NCBI GenBank assembly: GCA_030248215.1
Contig: JASANG010004128.1
Location: 434,001-498,000 of the forward strand
DNA length: 64,000 nt
Direction: 5' to 3'
Origin: Enoplolaimus lenunculus
Lineage: Eukaryota > Nematoda > Enoplea > Enoplida > Thoracostomopsidae
Position 1 is the stretch's first letter. Each line of letters starts with the position of its first letter. Positions 1 to 10,965 of this stretch are shown in pieces. The notes under the pieces were generated by a model that worked only from the letters and a program-made list of their open reading frames with translations, was not told the origin of the DNA and did not search any database. A program made the position numbers and the translations under genes.

Positions 1-1335
1 CAATTTTTCTAAAAATAACTGCAAAACGTTTATTTTCAGACTTTATTTCAAAACATTTCTGAAATTATTTCTGTTATAACAGAAATACTTTTCAAGGGCA
101 CATTGCTAATTGTATTTCTTAAATGTATGTAATTTTTACATAAATATCAGGAATATTATTTTGAGTCCGAAAACTGGTGTTTCCGTTTCAGTTTCTATAA
201 CTGGAAACTGGTATTTCCGTGATGGGTATTACACGACTAATAATCCACACCTTATACACACGATATTGCGGACGCTGCATAAGTTGCCTAAACGAACACT
301 GTTGTCTGAAAAAGTATACTAATTAACTAAATAACTTTTTAATGTCTAGTATCAACGATATTCAGCTGCAGTTGTCACGTTTTTTAAATTTTCCATTGAT
401 GCGGGATACTATGAATAGCATTTTAGTTACAATTCAATCTCAGAATGGTCAGAGTTGCTTCAAAAATATACTTTTTCTAAGAGTGTAAATTTCGCAGCAT
501 ATTGCAGTGCGTAAAGTACAAAAAACGGAAACGGAAGCGGATACTGATCAAAATAATGAAAACGGAAAGTGGATATTAAAGTACAAAAATTTCAAAGATG
601 TTTTATTTTTCTGTTAACGTAATTGAGGCGTGCAAATATTTGCCGGGCTTTTAATAATTGATGGTGGATTCATCGAAATTTTTACGATTTTTGGATGAAT
701 TTTGTAATTTTTATTTCATTTCAGACAATTACAGCATATCTGAAATAAGTAAAATCTCTTGCAAAATGCATTGGGTACCAAAAAATCTGCCAATATGTTA
801 ACTTAAAATACTAATGTACAAATTCCGTGAGCCGCTCCGTCATTATTTTGCGCTTGTCGTTCCAAAAATAAAAATACAAAACTATAAGAATGGAAATTTA
901 GGGTCTTTTTGGTTATTTCCCCTATTCCAACGGCGTCACATAAGTTATTCAACCATAACTCATAAGCAAATAATCTGATCGCGGGACGATTTACACCATT
1001 TAATTCAATTTCACAGACTACTCAGAATGATTAGCAACAACACGTATATATCTTCTATTCTTAATTTTACTAAGTTTTGCAGTGCTTTGTTTAGAGGCCT
1101 GATATCATCCTTGCAACTAATTTTTATAATACTGCATGCCTTGCAACTGCTAAACAACCGATATGTGCTTCTTCTTGCATCTGCAGAACTTTTTTTATGT
1201 TTTTCTAAATTGTTGTTTTTAGTATTCTTTATAGCTCACACCGATTTTAACCAGAGACCAAAACGGATATCCGTGTACAGCCCCAATTGTTCGTTTTGTA
1301 TTAATTTTTTTTAAAAACAAAAAATCTATATTGTT
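1..1335. other. 5' flank of the receptor gene, no clear gene
   Basis: AT-rich sequence with no exon supported by both frame and splice sites. A 95-codon open frame at 1027-1314 (+) encodes a hydrophobic, Leu-rich stretch. The receptor gene that starts at 1336 needs a signal peptide to put its ligand-binding lobe outside the cell, so an upstream signal-peptide exon may lie here, but no donor/acceptor pair could be fixed. Confidence 0.4.
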
Positions 1336-1782
1336 ATGTCATTGCATGAGTTAAAAATCGGTGTTATATCGTATCCACCGTTGGCAAATGAATGCGTAGC
1401 GAATGGAAGCTTTATTAGTCAACCAGAATATTGCAAGAATCCTGGAATAGATGTCGAAATTCTGACTTATATTGCGTTAATGCTTCGGATCAATGTCAAA
1501 TTTGTCTACAACGTAAACGAGATATATGAGAAAAAGGTAAAACCTATTCAAGCTTCAATACTTGGCAGCGAAAACCATGTGTTCACAAATAACATGACAC
1601 AGAGTGTTTCTCGATTTGAAATTCTTCAAAATAAACAATTAAATCACGTCCACAACTGGACAAATTTGGCGAAATACATCGATGCAGGCATTGTTGATAC
1701 GTTTTGCGTTTGGTTCCGGGTTACCGAAGAGCGTTCGAGTCGATTTCAACTATCTATCCCGATACCTTTTAAGCAGGGACAA
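1336..1782 (+). CDS. Receptor exon 1: S1 ligand-binding lobe
   Basis: ATG at 1336 is the first Met after an in-frame stop at 1312. The text begins ELKIGVISYPPL, a standard S1 opening strand, followed by NPGIDVEILTYIALML, the first S1 helix. VTEERSSRFQLSIPIPF matches the family's Arg-containing segment and the strand before M1. The donor CAA|GTACGT leaves phase 0. Confidence 0.78.
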
Positions 1783-4700
1783 GTACGTTTAATATTTTGA
1801 CTCGATTTGTAAAATGTAGAACTATACAAACCCAAGCATTTGAATATATATGTCTAAACCTTCAGCATGCATCTAGTTGCAAATGCGGGGAAGTGTGCAT
1901 GTGCTCTTATATGTAAACTATATTTATTTATTCACAGACCATATTCACGGTGTGGGCCCCTTGCCAGAGAGGTCCAATGGGCTCAATATCGCCAATAATA
2001 ACACTTTCCTCCTCCCTAGAAAAGTTTCAACCTTGCTTGCAAGTCACTTGATCCTCTTATACACGCTTTTCTTGACGTCCCTAGCGTGTTGAACTGGTTA
2101 CGAGCATGTGGTTATAATTAAAATCTTCCAGAAGTATGCAAAAACGTTTCAAACTAAGATATAATTAATTATTTACTGAAGTGATAGTCAGTTTGCAACT
2201 TCAGCACTTTATATATATTTTAGGTCGGATTCATCATTAGACAGCCGAAAAGTTTGTTTTACAAGGAATCAGCGGAAATCATCTTCAGTGTTATGAGTTT
2301 GAAATTGTGGATGACATTCCTTGCTGCGTTGGTGTCATCGTGTCTTACCATGACAACTGCATTGAATTTTGTTCGTTGGAAGAATGGCGAAGAAATTTCA
2401 GGAATAATGTCGATTGATTACATGGTAAGAAGCAAAAAATACTGAATTCTTCACAACTTGTGTCAACTGAAATGACTTGGGTGCGAAATTTTCAATGCCA
2501 GCATGTAAAATTATGACTGCCATGAATGCCACACCACTACACCATAGAGAATGGCCATTAAAGCGACATGTTACGCGTATTTTGTTTCTCGCCAGGAGCA
2601 TAGTGCGTAGCCGCAGGGAGGGCAGGGTAGTCATGACTCCCTCCAATGGCTGACAAATTTATTTTCCTATTAATGAAGGTTAGCTGAGACAAAACGACTT
2701 TAAAACAGAATCATAGACACTTCAGTGATTGATGTGGCTTTCGCCAACCTACAACAGTTTTTTTGCTGGCTTCGGTCGCGAAGCTTTTTCCGCCATTATA
2801 TATTGACCCATGCGTATGTGGACCCTGTTATGAGATCAAGCGCTGCGCACCTGGATGATACATTACAAAATGACCCACTCAAAAGTTGGAGGCCTGCGGA
2901 TTCATTCCCTAGCCGTGGCACACAGGGTGGGAAAGTTTCACACGTTGTTCATGACCGAAGATCGTTCTCCAGTACAACTCGGAAAAGTTGGCGACATGTA
3001 CGGGGCGTTTGCTCCTGATGCTTATAAGTCTCGAAATTTTCCTGGTTTGTTGATGTTGAACACACTTTACTTCTGCCATTTTATGTTAAAACAACTGGCA
3101 AACTAAATTGGAGAAAATATGATTATATGCAACATACGATCAGCTCTCATGACTGTTTACAAGTAAAGTCAAAATTTTCAAGGGAGGGCCAAAGTTTTTT
3201 CACGGAGACTAGGTCCCTCTGCCCCCTCTCTTTTTACGGTTCCTCGTCTGATTGCGAAATATTTTATTTTTCAGGGTATCTGGTCTACCGTCACAGTTAT
3301 GGTGAATCAATTTTGTGGAAACGCTGCAACCGGTTCGACAGGTGGCAACATTCTGGCAATTAGCATTGGTTTATTTTTCTTTTTCTTCGCCGCCACGTAC
3401 AAAGGGCTTTTGGTTCGACGGCTAAACTTTGACGCTGACGAGAGTGTGTCAGATCCGTTTCATTCGACGCGTGATTTGGCTAAATTGGTCACAGCGGGCT
3501 CATATCGACTGATTTTCAGTGAAGAATTTGATGGCTATTATACAGAGCTGATTCGTGTTTCTCAACAGCCAGAATTTGTTGCCATGAGACAAGCGATGGC
3601 AACGACACCTCCGGCGATTGTCAAAACTGAAGCTGAAGCGTTAGATATTGTTGAGAGCGATCCAAAATTGGTGTATACTGGCCAAACATACACTCGAAGT
3701 AAATTTGAACTATTCAGTTTTAGCCAATTTTATCTCTGAAGCTTTCAGACATCCCCAGAACCGTAACGGGGGCACAAACGGACTCTTATTACAACAATTT
3801 GCTCACTTATGGTCTGTGGACGTCGTTAGCTCGAGTATTATCACAATATTTGAGTTCACATTATTATTTTTTTGTTAGGCATAGCACAAAGACTAATTAC
3901 TGGGGCTCACTGGACCTTCACAGGATTGTAGATTTAAAACATCCTATTGTATTTGAATTTTAACCTAAAACGCGTATTAAAACACTAGTGTGATGGATGC
4001 AGACGTGATGGGGGGCCAACTACATTTTGGCACTCCCTATAAATTTACCATCAATACATTTCCTAAAACTCAACACGCTGTGCACACAATTGCAGCAGGG
4101 AGACAAAAAATTTATTTTGTTTATTTGCAAATTTTGTGGGCATGAAGCTCTGAAAAATCGCGAGCGAAGCGTGCGGGAAACGAAATTTCTCTGATAATTC
4201 AAATCCCAAATTGTCATTTTAGAAAGTTTAATTGCTTGAGCTTATTTTTGAAGAGTGAGTATGTTTTATCAAAAAAACGTCATTTTTTATAATATACTGG
4301 AACCATTGATTGATGTTATTCTTTCCGTTATACCAAGAGTGGATGATCACTCTTTATAACAAGAGTGTGCAACTGGGTACATTCTGTGTATTAAAGAATG
4401 TACCCGGCACGCGTTGCGTTTTTCCTTTACCCCCCTCATTTGGGGGGGTTGAAACCTTGAACGCAGGCAAATACTGTTACGATACGCAGTGCAAACATTG
4501 TTCAGTTGTATTCTTGATTTAGGTTTAATTGAGTTCTGTGTGCAGTTGACCCCCCTAAATAAGGTGGGTATGGGCGAAACGTAACGAGCGGTGGTACTTT
4601 TTATGCCACGCGTATTTTTGGAAGTTGCACACTCTTATTATCGACTCTTGGTTATACGAACAATGGATAACGAGTAAAGAATCAAATATCTATTTTGGCA

Positions 4701-6036
4701 CTTTAATGAGTTGAATATAGTTTTGTAAACTGTATTTGCCTAACAGTAATGTTTTAGGCTTACGTTTACTGACAAATCGGTGTAATTTGATTTTCATCGC
4801 GGATCAAGATTTTAAAAGTCAAACTGCTTATATGTTTCCGAAAAACAGTAGTTTTCCAAAATTGATAAATAGTTTGTTATCATCAGTCTCAATGGTGCAG
4901 TATACAGAAAATAAATACGTAAGTTTTCCTATGGCTTGGTTTATTTCGCATTTATTTACTAATCTTGAGCCACACGCAATCGATCAGAAACTGTATAAAA
5001 TTAATATCAGTTGAATTGGCCCTTGTATAGAACAGGGTGGATCGTTCTCCGGAGAGGCTATAATAAAGTCAGTTTAAGCTTTAGACTATTTTTATGCTCA
5101 GGCTTAGGCTTAGTCTTAGGCTTAGGAATAGGCTCATCCATACGCTTACGCCTAGGCTTAGGCTTAGGCTTAGGCTTGGGCTTAGGCTTATAAATATGCT
5201 TATACTACTGTTCCGGCCCTGTTCTATACATGGGCCGTTGAATTTACTATGCATATTATATGCATATATACCATGTATAGGTAATAAACGGCCGTCCCAT
5301 GTTGCCAGACGCCTCCCATATGGCCAAAATGAAACTTAAATTTGATGAGAAAATTCTCGCGGTTTTAAAATTTTTAACTCAAAAGTCAACTGGAAACTGT
5401 TTTGGCACGTCGAACATCAAAAAATTAATCGTTCATCAAATTTTTTCTGATCCACTATTTGTATATTCAGTTCAAAACTGCACTGAATAAAGTAAAAGCC
5501 GCAAGCAAATAAATTACCTAATTGTATACAACTACGACAGTCAACGTTGAAATCACTAAGAAATGCTGTTAATTTTTTGTTATATATCCATATATTTCAC
5601 ACGAATACTTTATGTTTGGTATAGAATCTAATTTCAAATCATGATTCGAAATACAGCCTCTCGGGTAGGGGGCGTTGTAAATAATATCCACGAATTCATT
5701 GTTGGCTTTTTAATCAATTTTTAGATAAATTTTGAGATGGAGAAATACAATCGTAGCTGTCCTCAAGTGATCCGTAACAAAGGTGATCCTTTGTCGATTA
5801 GCAATTTATCAGGACTTTTTATAATGAATATGGCGTTATCCGGAGTGAGTGCGGTGTTATTACTCGTGGAATGGATAATGAAATTATATTTGAATACGAA
5901 CAATGCAAACATTCTTGTTCAAATAGTGAGAGAGAAATGCACCAAAAATACTGGCGATCCAACCGATTGGATCATGAAAACGAAACTCGCAGCCGTAGCA
6001 AATCATAATTCTGGCGGCCGAAACGACGGTTCATAG
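1336..6036 (+). CDS. Ionotropic glutamate receptor-like subunit (short, IR-type), 5 exons
   Basis: Predicted ligand-gated cation channel subunit of about 514 residues. Exons 1336-1782, 2224-2424, 3275-3698, 4758-4918 and 5725-6036 join in one frame (phases 0, 0, 1, 0), all at GT/AG sites. The S1 lobe is in exon 1; the ITxxR-like motif VTEER puts the ligand-contacting Arg near residue 133. M1 is about 177-199, the pore loop/M3 about 219-263, S2 about 270-430, and M4 about 439-459, followed by Glu460 as is usual after M4. The amino-terminal domain of classical AMPA/NMDA subunits is absent, as in short nematode IR-like receptors. The usual SYTANLAAF gating motif at the end of M3 is not recognisable; the region reads FAATYKGLL. 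No signal peptide is seen, so the true start may lie in an upstream exon. Introns 3 and 4 carry MITEs. It converges with the large minus-strand gene. The family assignment is firm; ligand and subfamily are inference. Confidence 0.82.
2224..2424 (+). CDS. Receptor exon 2: end of S1 and M1
   Basis: Acceptor TATTTTAG at 2223, donor CATG|GTAAGA at 2424; 67 codons, phase 0 at both ends. It encodes VGFIIRQP and then the hydrophobic helix M1, residues about 177-199 (LWMTFLAALVSSCLTM). The helix is followed by the polar stretch RWKNGEE before the pore segment. Confidence 0.8.
3275..3698 (+). CDS. Receptor exon 3: pore, M3, most of S2
   Basis: Acceptor TTTTTCAG, donor CTCGAA|GTAAAT, phase 0 to 1. It encodes GIWSTVTVMVNQFCG (pore helix region), a Gly/Thr/Ser-rich turn, M3 ending FFFFFAATYKGLL, and S2 with the eaxxiv-type segment EAEALDIVESDPKLVYTG. 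M3 diverges strongly from the SYTANLAAF consensus. Confidence 0.8.
4325..4665. mobile_element. MITE with CCAAGAGT inverted ends, in receptor intron 3
   Basis: The left end reads GTTATACCAAGAGTGGATGA and then AAGAGTGTGCAACTG. The right end is its inverse (CAGTTGCACACTCTT-like, then ACTCTTGGTTATAC). The interior has mirrored G/C runs around 4430-4455 and 4548-4565. No coding capacity. Superfamily not determined. Confidence 0.6.
4758..4918 (+). CDS. Receptor exon 4: S2 lobe C-terminal part
   Basis: Acceptor GTTTTAG|GC at 4757, donor AATAC|GTAAGT; phase 1 in, phase 0 out (161 nt). It encodes RCNLIFIADQDFKSQTAYMF and then FPKLINSLLSSVSMVQYTENKY, matching the S2 pattern of Cys, a Phe/Tyr-rich strand, and the helix that ends S2 before M4. 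The join to exon 3 restores YTR-S-LRLL in frame. Confidence 0.78.
5018..5236. mobile_element. hAT-like MITE with TTAGGC telomere-type body, copy 1
   Basis: This 219-bp element lies in receptor intron 4. Terminal inverted repeats begin GGCCC(T/A)TGTATAGAACAGGG. Both sides carry the same 8 bp, GTTGAATT (5010-5017 and 5237-5244), the target duplication length of hAT elements. The body (about 5098-5190) is degenerate TTAGGC, the nematode telomere unit, oriented with TTAGGC on the plus strand. No open reading frame of note. Confidence 0.82.
5560..5720 (-). repeat. Decayed tRNA-like repeat
   Basis: The sequence around 5585-5700 (CACACGAATAC, AATTTCAAATCATGATTCGAA, then CCTCTCGGGT) aligns by eye with the tRNA-containing part of the TTAA element at 58804 and with a repeat at 7085-7210. 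It is degenerate, lies in receptor intron 4 and ends just before exon 5. Confidence 0.4.
5725..6036 (+). CDS. Receptor exon 5: M4 and cytoplasmic tail
   Basis: Acceptor CAATTTTTAG at 5724, phase 0, stop TAG at 6034-6036. The S2 end has a Cys near residue 423 (NRSCPQ). The M4 helix is LSGLFIMNMALSGVSAVLLL followed by VEW, and a cytoplasmic tail of about 50 residues ends NSGGRNDGS. The nearest AATAAA downstream is at about 6413. Confidence 0.8.
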   Translation: MNFEMEKYNRSCPQVIRNKGDPLSISNLSGLFIMNMALSGVSAVLLLVEWIMKLYLNTNNANILVQIVREKCTKNTGDPTDWIMKTKLAAVANHNSGGRNDGS

Positions 6037-6412
6037 CGCATTGGTGTTGACTGATGAAAGCCAGATTGCCTTTTTTGTTTTTAAAGATACAATTTTTAGA
6101 ACAACTCATTAGAAATATAACATTTTTGATTCATTTTACAGCTACAATTAAGTATTAGTTTCAACCATTTAAATTCAAAGTGAAGCGGAACCACACGAGG
6201 TATATAGCCCCCAAGTAGGGTCCCACTGGAAAGCGGGCCACATTTGCCGCACCAAAATAATAGCTGAAAACTAAAAATTTACAACATTTCGACAATTTTT
6301 GTGTTAATTTGCATATCTTAATGCAACTAAAAATTTTCTGTTGAGTTTCACTTAATCAGTACAATTTTAAACTGCATTTTGCAAGCGGCGGCTCCAGAAA
6401 TATTTAATGAAC

Positions 6413-6418
6413 AATAAA
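6413..6418 (+). promoter_or_regulatory. Candidate poly(A) signal of the receptor gene
   Basis: AATAAA lies 377 nt after the stop codon. It is the first canonical hexamer downstream on this strand. Position and hexamer are seen; its use is inferred. Confidence 0.35.
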
Positions 6419-6661
6419 ACAATTTAGATGTTCAGTTTTTACCAAATTTGTTTAGCTTATTTTTGAACTAAAAGTTTCAAAACCGATACAAAAGAATCTG
6501 GAAATGTAACTTACATCAAACCTATTGCTAGAGACTGCCCAAAATAGAAACCGCTGCATAAGTGAATAACATAAAATACCGGCTTCTTCCGTAAGCCGTT
6601 GATCACAGATGGTAAATAGAAACTTAATGGGAAAAGCTAAACAAGTCATAAGCCAAACGCA

Positions 6662-6760
6662 ATTTTACTGCTAAACCTTAATACAAAATCTTGACTTTTA
6701 TTCATGTTGAGGGGCTAGGTCGAGGCGAGGTTGGCCGTGGATTGGTCAGTGACTGATAAT
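6662..6760. repeat. Repeat shared with 12090-12190
   Basis: Both copies contain TACAAAATCTTG, then a G-rich stretch, then GGATYGGYCAGTGA, in the same order and orientation. They look roughly three-quarters identical by eye. The second copy is in intron 26 of the large gene. Family not recognised. Confidence 0.5.
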
Positions 6761-7084
6761 TTCTGCTGCGGTGACATTAAATATATACTGTCGACATATC
6801 TATACGCTCAGAGATTACTTTAATTCATAGAATTTAAAAATAAAGTATATCACTTTTCATAGGCGTAGTTTGTAGCAGTTGAGGCAATAAATGTGTAAAT
6901 CGCGCAATAGCGATTTAATAATTAATAAATAATAAAAGGCAGTCAAAGTAAAAATATACATTGCTCCAGTATATAAAAATCCTGATGCCTAAAATGCAAT
7001 ATATGCGAACGTTATTCATTGAATTATAACGATTAGCGCTCAAGGAATCGCTGTCACCAATAAAGCTTTAAATTGAAAATTGTT

Positions 7085-7210
7085 TCTTTTCCATTTTCAT
7101 ATGAATATTTTACAAATACATAGTAGAACTAATTTCAAGCCAGGATTCGAATTGCAACCTCAGGTGTGGGATGCGTTTAACATCATCACTCAGCTATAGT
7201 GTTCGATATT
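7085..7210 (-). repeat. tRNA-like repeat remnant
   Basis: The minus strand shows an A-box-like TAGCTGAGTGATGATG followed about 45 nt later by CAATTCGAATCC, a B-box-like sequence. Stems do not pair well, so this is a tRNA-derived repeat rather than a tRNA gene. Related to the cores of the elements at 9020, 25019 and 58804. Confidence 0.45.
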
Positions 7211-8609
7211 CGACTCTAAGGACGCCCTTACGTCTTGTAAGAAGGTTTTGTACTGTGCTGACGCGTAGTCAGGATTTACATTTCTGAATTTTCGTCCCAA
7301 TTCGACTGACTAACTAAGTAAATATATGTCAAAAGATCCTGGAATCAATTAAATTTACAAATTTTCTTGAATTTTTATTACTGCACAATTTCTTCTCGAA
7401 TACATTCAGTTGACACAGACAAAACTTCCATCCGTCTGAAACTAAACTGCCGAAGTAAGGTACGGTCAAGCAATGGCTAACTTTAAGAAATGAATTTTGT
7501 TTGGTGAACGCCTCCCATTGCAGAAACAGCATATTGCGGGATAACAAAATGTTGTTTCATTGAATACAAATATTTCCTTTATATTTTTATATCAAATAGA
7601 AAACTTAACCTAGTTATGGTTCCGATGGCCAAATAAGCCAGAACGATCAAGCAAAAAATATACAGCTTTAAAAAACAAACCAATGGCGAATCCAAGCAAA
7701 GAACACTGACCTTGCCTCCCAGCGACCCAAGAGGGATCAAAACCAAAATTGAAAATTTTGTATTAAGGTTTCCACACTAAAATGGCGTCCGGCTTCTCGT
7801 TCGCTTCGTTCGCGAGTTTTTTTTCCACAATTATAACTCATTTTCCCCTTCCTTTTACAAATTTCGGTCTCCGCCACTGAACAAAAACATAATCATTTAT
7901 ACAATTTACGAACAGCAAAATACACAAAATCCCTAAACAGGCAGTGATGGAATGCTAAGAAAATAAATATGTTTCACTAAATACGGAAGGCATAGAGTCC
8001 AACCTTACGTTTAGCATAACATTTAGTCACTGTCCACAATTTCAAATGTGTGCAGCACCTATCACCAGTGGATTTGTTGGGACGTACATATGCGAGCAGA
8101 ATTTGACAACTGCATTTACTGCTATTCGCTTGTTTTGGTTAAATATCCAAGCACTATTGGACGATAAATTCAACAATCAATTGTGAACACGGCTCCTAAT
8201 CATAACTTCGTTACATTTGTGTTGTTTTCAAACCTGAGTTTGTTTTGCCAATTGTTATTTTTTTGTCTATTTGCGGCGTACTAGCAAATAAAATTTGCAT
8301 GAACGTTGGCTTTAAAGCAACATTGCATTTTGTATTTATTCCTTACGGTTTTCAACATACCTTTTATAGCAGCAGATGGAGTTTAAGGATATATATAAAA
8401 CACGAATAATAAGTGAAAAGATACACATAGTTAATACATGAGATAATGTGAAATAACTTCTATAATTATAATTCACCATATTATGACTTGGTACAAATAG
8501 TCATGAAACTAGCGAAATCAACCAAATCTAAAACGCAATGTCCAGTGTTTGTAACCGTGATAGCACACATGCATTTTGAATGCAGTTAACAGTTGAAACG
8601 CTTGTGTAC

Positions 8610-8935
8610 ACGTCCCCGCTCATAGACTTAGGTAAACTCTTAGGCAAAGACTTATGTTAGACACAAGTTAAGGTTTCGGTAAAGGCTTACCTAAACTAAG
8701 TCTGCACAAAAACCGTTCCATAAGCCCCATAAGCCTTTATCTAAGCATCGTGCACACTTCCCCACTAACAACTTAGGTAAAGCTTAGGCAAAAGTTCAGG
8801 CTTAGGTTTGGAGAACGGCTTTCGTAGCCTACACATAAACTTTTCCCTAAGCCTTTGTCTAAGCCTAAGTCCAAGTCTCAGTCAACACCCAGCCTTAATA
8901 ATCATAAAAATGGGCTGAAAGTGTACAACAGCCAT
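8610..8935. repeat. Tandemly doubled TTAGGC-type block
   Basis: Two adjacent units of about 140 bp each start with a CAC-TCCCC sequence and CTTAGGTAAA, and each carries TTAGGC-like hexamers on one strand and CCTAAG-like hexamers on the other, giving a hairpin-like arrangement. Probably decayed relatives of the TTAGGC-bodied MITEs. Confidence 0.55.
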
Positions 8936-9019
8936 CAAAAACGGTACAACTTAAGTAGGTAGGCTATGTTTTCACATTGTCATCCAATTATACGCTTTTA
9001 CTTCTGGCATTGCTCAACT

Positions 9020-9259
9020 TTAACCCCTTCTCACATCGAGTTGCCTATAGACAACTCAGCGCAGTGTATATACGTTACATAATATATATTGCACCGTGTT
9101 TAACAATTGCAACACGTATACATAGTACTAAAACACCGTCAAGCTTCTATAGCTGCGTGATGATGGTATACGCCTCCCACTCCGGTCACTGTAGTTCGAA
9201 TCCTAGCATAAAAGTATGTCTCAGGGAAAATAGAAAATATTCACGTGAGAAAGGGTTAA
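9020..9259 (+). mobile_element. piggyBac-like MITE with tRNA-like core, copy 1
   Basis: The ends are TTAA-CCCCTTCTCACAT and ACGTGAGAAAGGG-TTAA: inverted ends beginning CCC inside TTAA, the target duplicated by piggyBac transposons. The core at about 9151-9210 has an A-box-like TAGCTGCGTGATGATGG and a B-box-like GTAGTTCGAATCC. Homologous along its length to 25019-25235. Confidence 0.68.
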
Positions 9260-10663
9260 TATTCCCACGGCCACGGCTCAAACATTTAGCAATGTTTCGG
9301 GGACAATTATAATTCAAACACTGAACAACGCACTAAAAACTTGCGCGCCGGATCGGAAAAGCCAGTTATGTCAAAAAAAATTTGTTTGCAATTTTATTAA
9401 TTGTTATAAAACCCAAAACTCAATTCGCACTTATTGCTCATTACTTGCCGACAAAATAGTCAGTCGTAAGCAGTACAGTTAATTTTTTAAGACCATAAGA
9501 GAAAGCAGTTGAAATACTCGACTTTGAACAATAAATATAAGTCAACCGTTGTGTAATTTTTAAGGAATAAAACAGATCATTCGTTTACCAAATATTAAAA
9601 CCGACGCGCAAAATTACCAAAATATATATACATACAGTACACCAACGTTAATAAGTAGAACAATAAAGTAATTCAATTGACGACACTGACGTATAAATTT
9701 GACAAAGAGCGAAGGATGATACGATCCTTTCAAAACTTATGCTCATAACATTAAATTAACAGCCTGATGAAAAAACGTTTTATGGTAACTGCTTCTGACC
9801 GTTGATTCAAAGCTTAATATAGTAAGCACCCAGCAGTGAGCCTTTTCCGGTATCCGCCAGCCAACCGGCGTCGATTGTCCAAAAACCAGCTCAATTTTTC
9901 ACCTTTTGCAACTTTCAACAACAAAATTTTTGAAAAAAGTCAACTTCGAACATTGAATCATTACGAGAGGTTATGAAAGTTCAAATGTGGCGAAATTTCA
10001 AAATGTGACCACTTTTGCGCAAGCGTCAACAGAAGGCAATAATGGAATAGAACCATTTCGTAGCACTCACATTTCAATGCCCAGAAACGTTATTGGCCAA
10101 TCAACTATTTTGACAGCAAACATAATGTGCTCTAATACACAAGATATGTTTGTTACTTAATTTTATTCTGGTGAGCAAAACACTGAAATCTTAAATTAAC
10201 GCTTATATGTATATGTTACTGTTCTCGAGCTGAAAGTAGATAGTTTCAGCACCACAACCAGGAACGATTTTTTGTAGGGGTCTCACTCATGGGCACAGCG
10301 GCTAAACCAATAAATGAAACGCCATCAAACCCTACGAGGAATCCAATGTTTAGTATGCAACCAAGAGTAAAATGATACTAAGAGCAGTTTTAAAAGTGTG
10401 GCGAGCTAACCGAGCAAGAAAACTGTACAGTTTTTGCTTGTAAATGCTTTAAATTTCTACCAGGAGCTCTATTGTTGTGCCACGAAAATAGCGTTTGAGC
10501 TTATGCTCGCTTCGATCACGTGGTTTTTGGATACGCCACTTATTGCAGCACGAAACCTTCGTTATAGGGGCGCCGAATCGACTGGCACTATAGACACTCC
10601 TGTTCCGCGTGCCCGAACACAATCAATACTACGCCAATGATAGGCACAACTTATTTCGTAATT

Positions 10664-10965
10664 TTACAGCAACAACACGTAATTAGTGACCAGAGGAGTG
10701 TATAGAACCATCACAATGCTATATATTAAAAATAGCCATCTTGAAGTCCTACTAACTATTCTAAGCACTGGCGCTGCGTTGTACGGATCTTCTTCTTCTT
10801 GTCTAAAGCTGACACGATTCGGATTGATGCCTCTATTTTCACCCAATGGCACTAATGGGATCCCTTCGGAACCAGGGGATCGTGTGAACATGAACGGTTT
10901 GTCGTTTTTGTCAACGTTTCCAGGAACTTGAGGGCCAACTGACGGTGTTGGCCGCTGTGTAGTTT
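10664..10965 (-). CDS. Exon 28: Pro-rich segment, hydrophobic C-terminus, stop
   Basis: 302 nt including TAA; acceptor GTTTTTAG, phase 1. It encodes a Pro/Gly-rich stretch ([14 protein letters not shown]), an acidic cluster (QEEEDP), basic residues (VSRTSR), then [17 protein letters not shown] and a few more hydrophobic residues to the end. A hydrophobic tail ending the chain suits a GPI-anchor signal or a C-terminal membrane anchor. The only AATAAA noted downstream is about 500 nt away, near 10162. Confidence 0.72.

Larger units (their letters stand above)
6037..10663. other. Intergenic region between convergent genes
   Basis: About 4.6 kb with no supported exon. It holds tRNA-like repeat remnants (7085-7210), a block at 6662-6760 shared with 12090-12190, a doubled TTAGGC-type block (8610-8935), a TTAA-ended element (9020-9259) and otherwise unremarkable AT-rich DNA. 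The flanking genes end towards each other, so it should hold two 3' UTRs. Confidence 0.55.

Noticed and set aside
1938-2092. Receptor exon between exons 1 and 2
   Set aside because: The phase 0 frame reaches a stop without a donor, and exon 1 joins directly to exon 2 with a good S1-M1 transition.
3749-3963. Extra receptor exon after exon 3 (acceptor GCTTTCAG, open to a stop at 3961)
   Set aside because: Joining exon 3 to 4758 restores the S2 lobe, keeps frame and leads to M4. The alternative gives no family match and ends before M4.
5094-5190. TTAGGC array as a sign of a chromosome end
   Set aside because: The arrays are short, degenerate, inside element boundaries with target duplications, in both orientations, and flanked by genes. 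They are interstitial.
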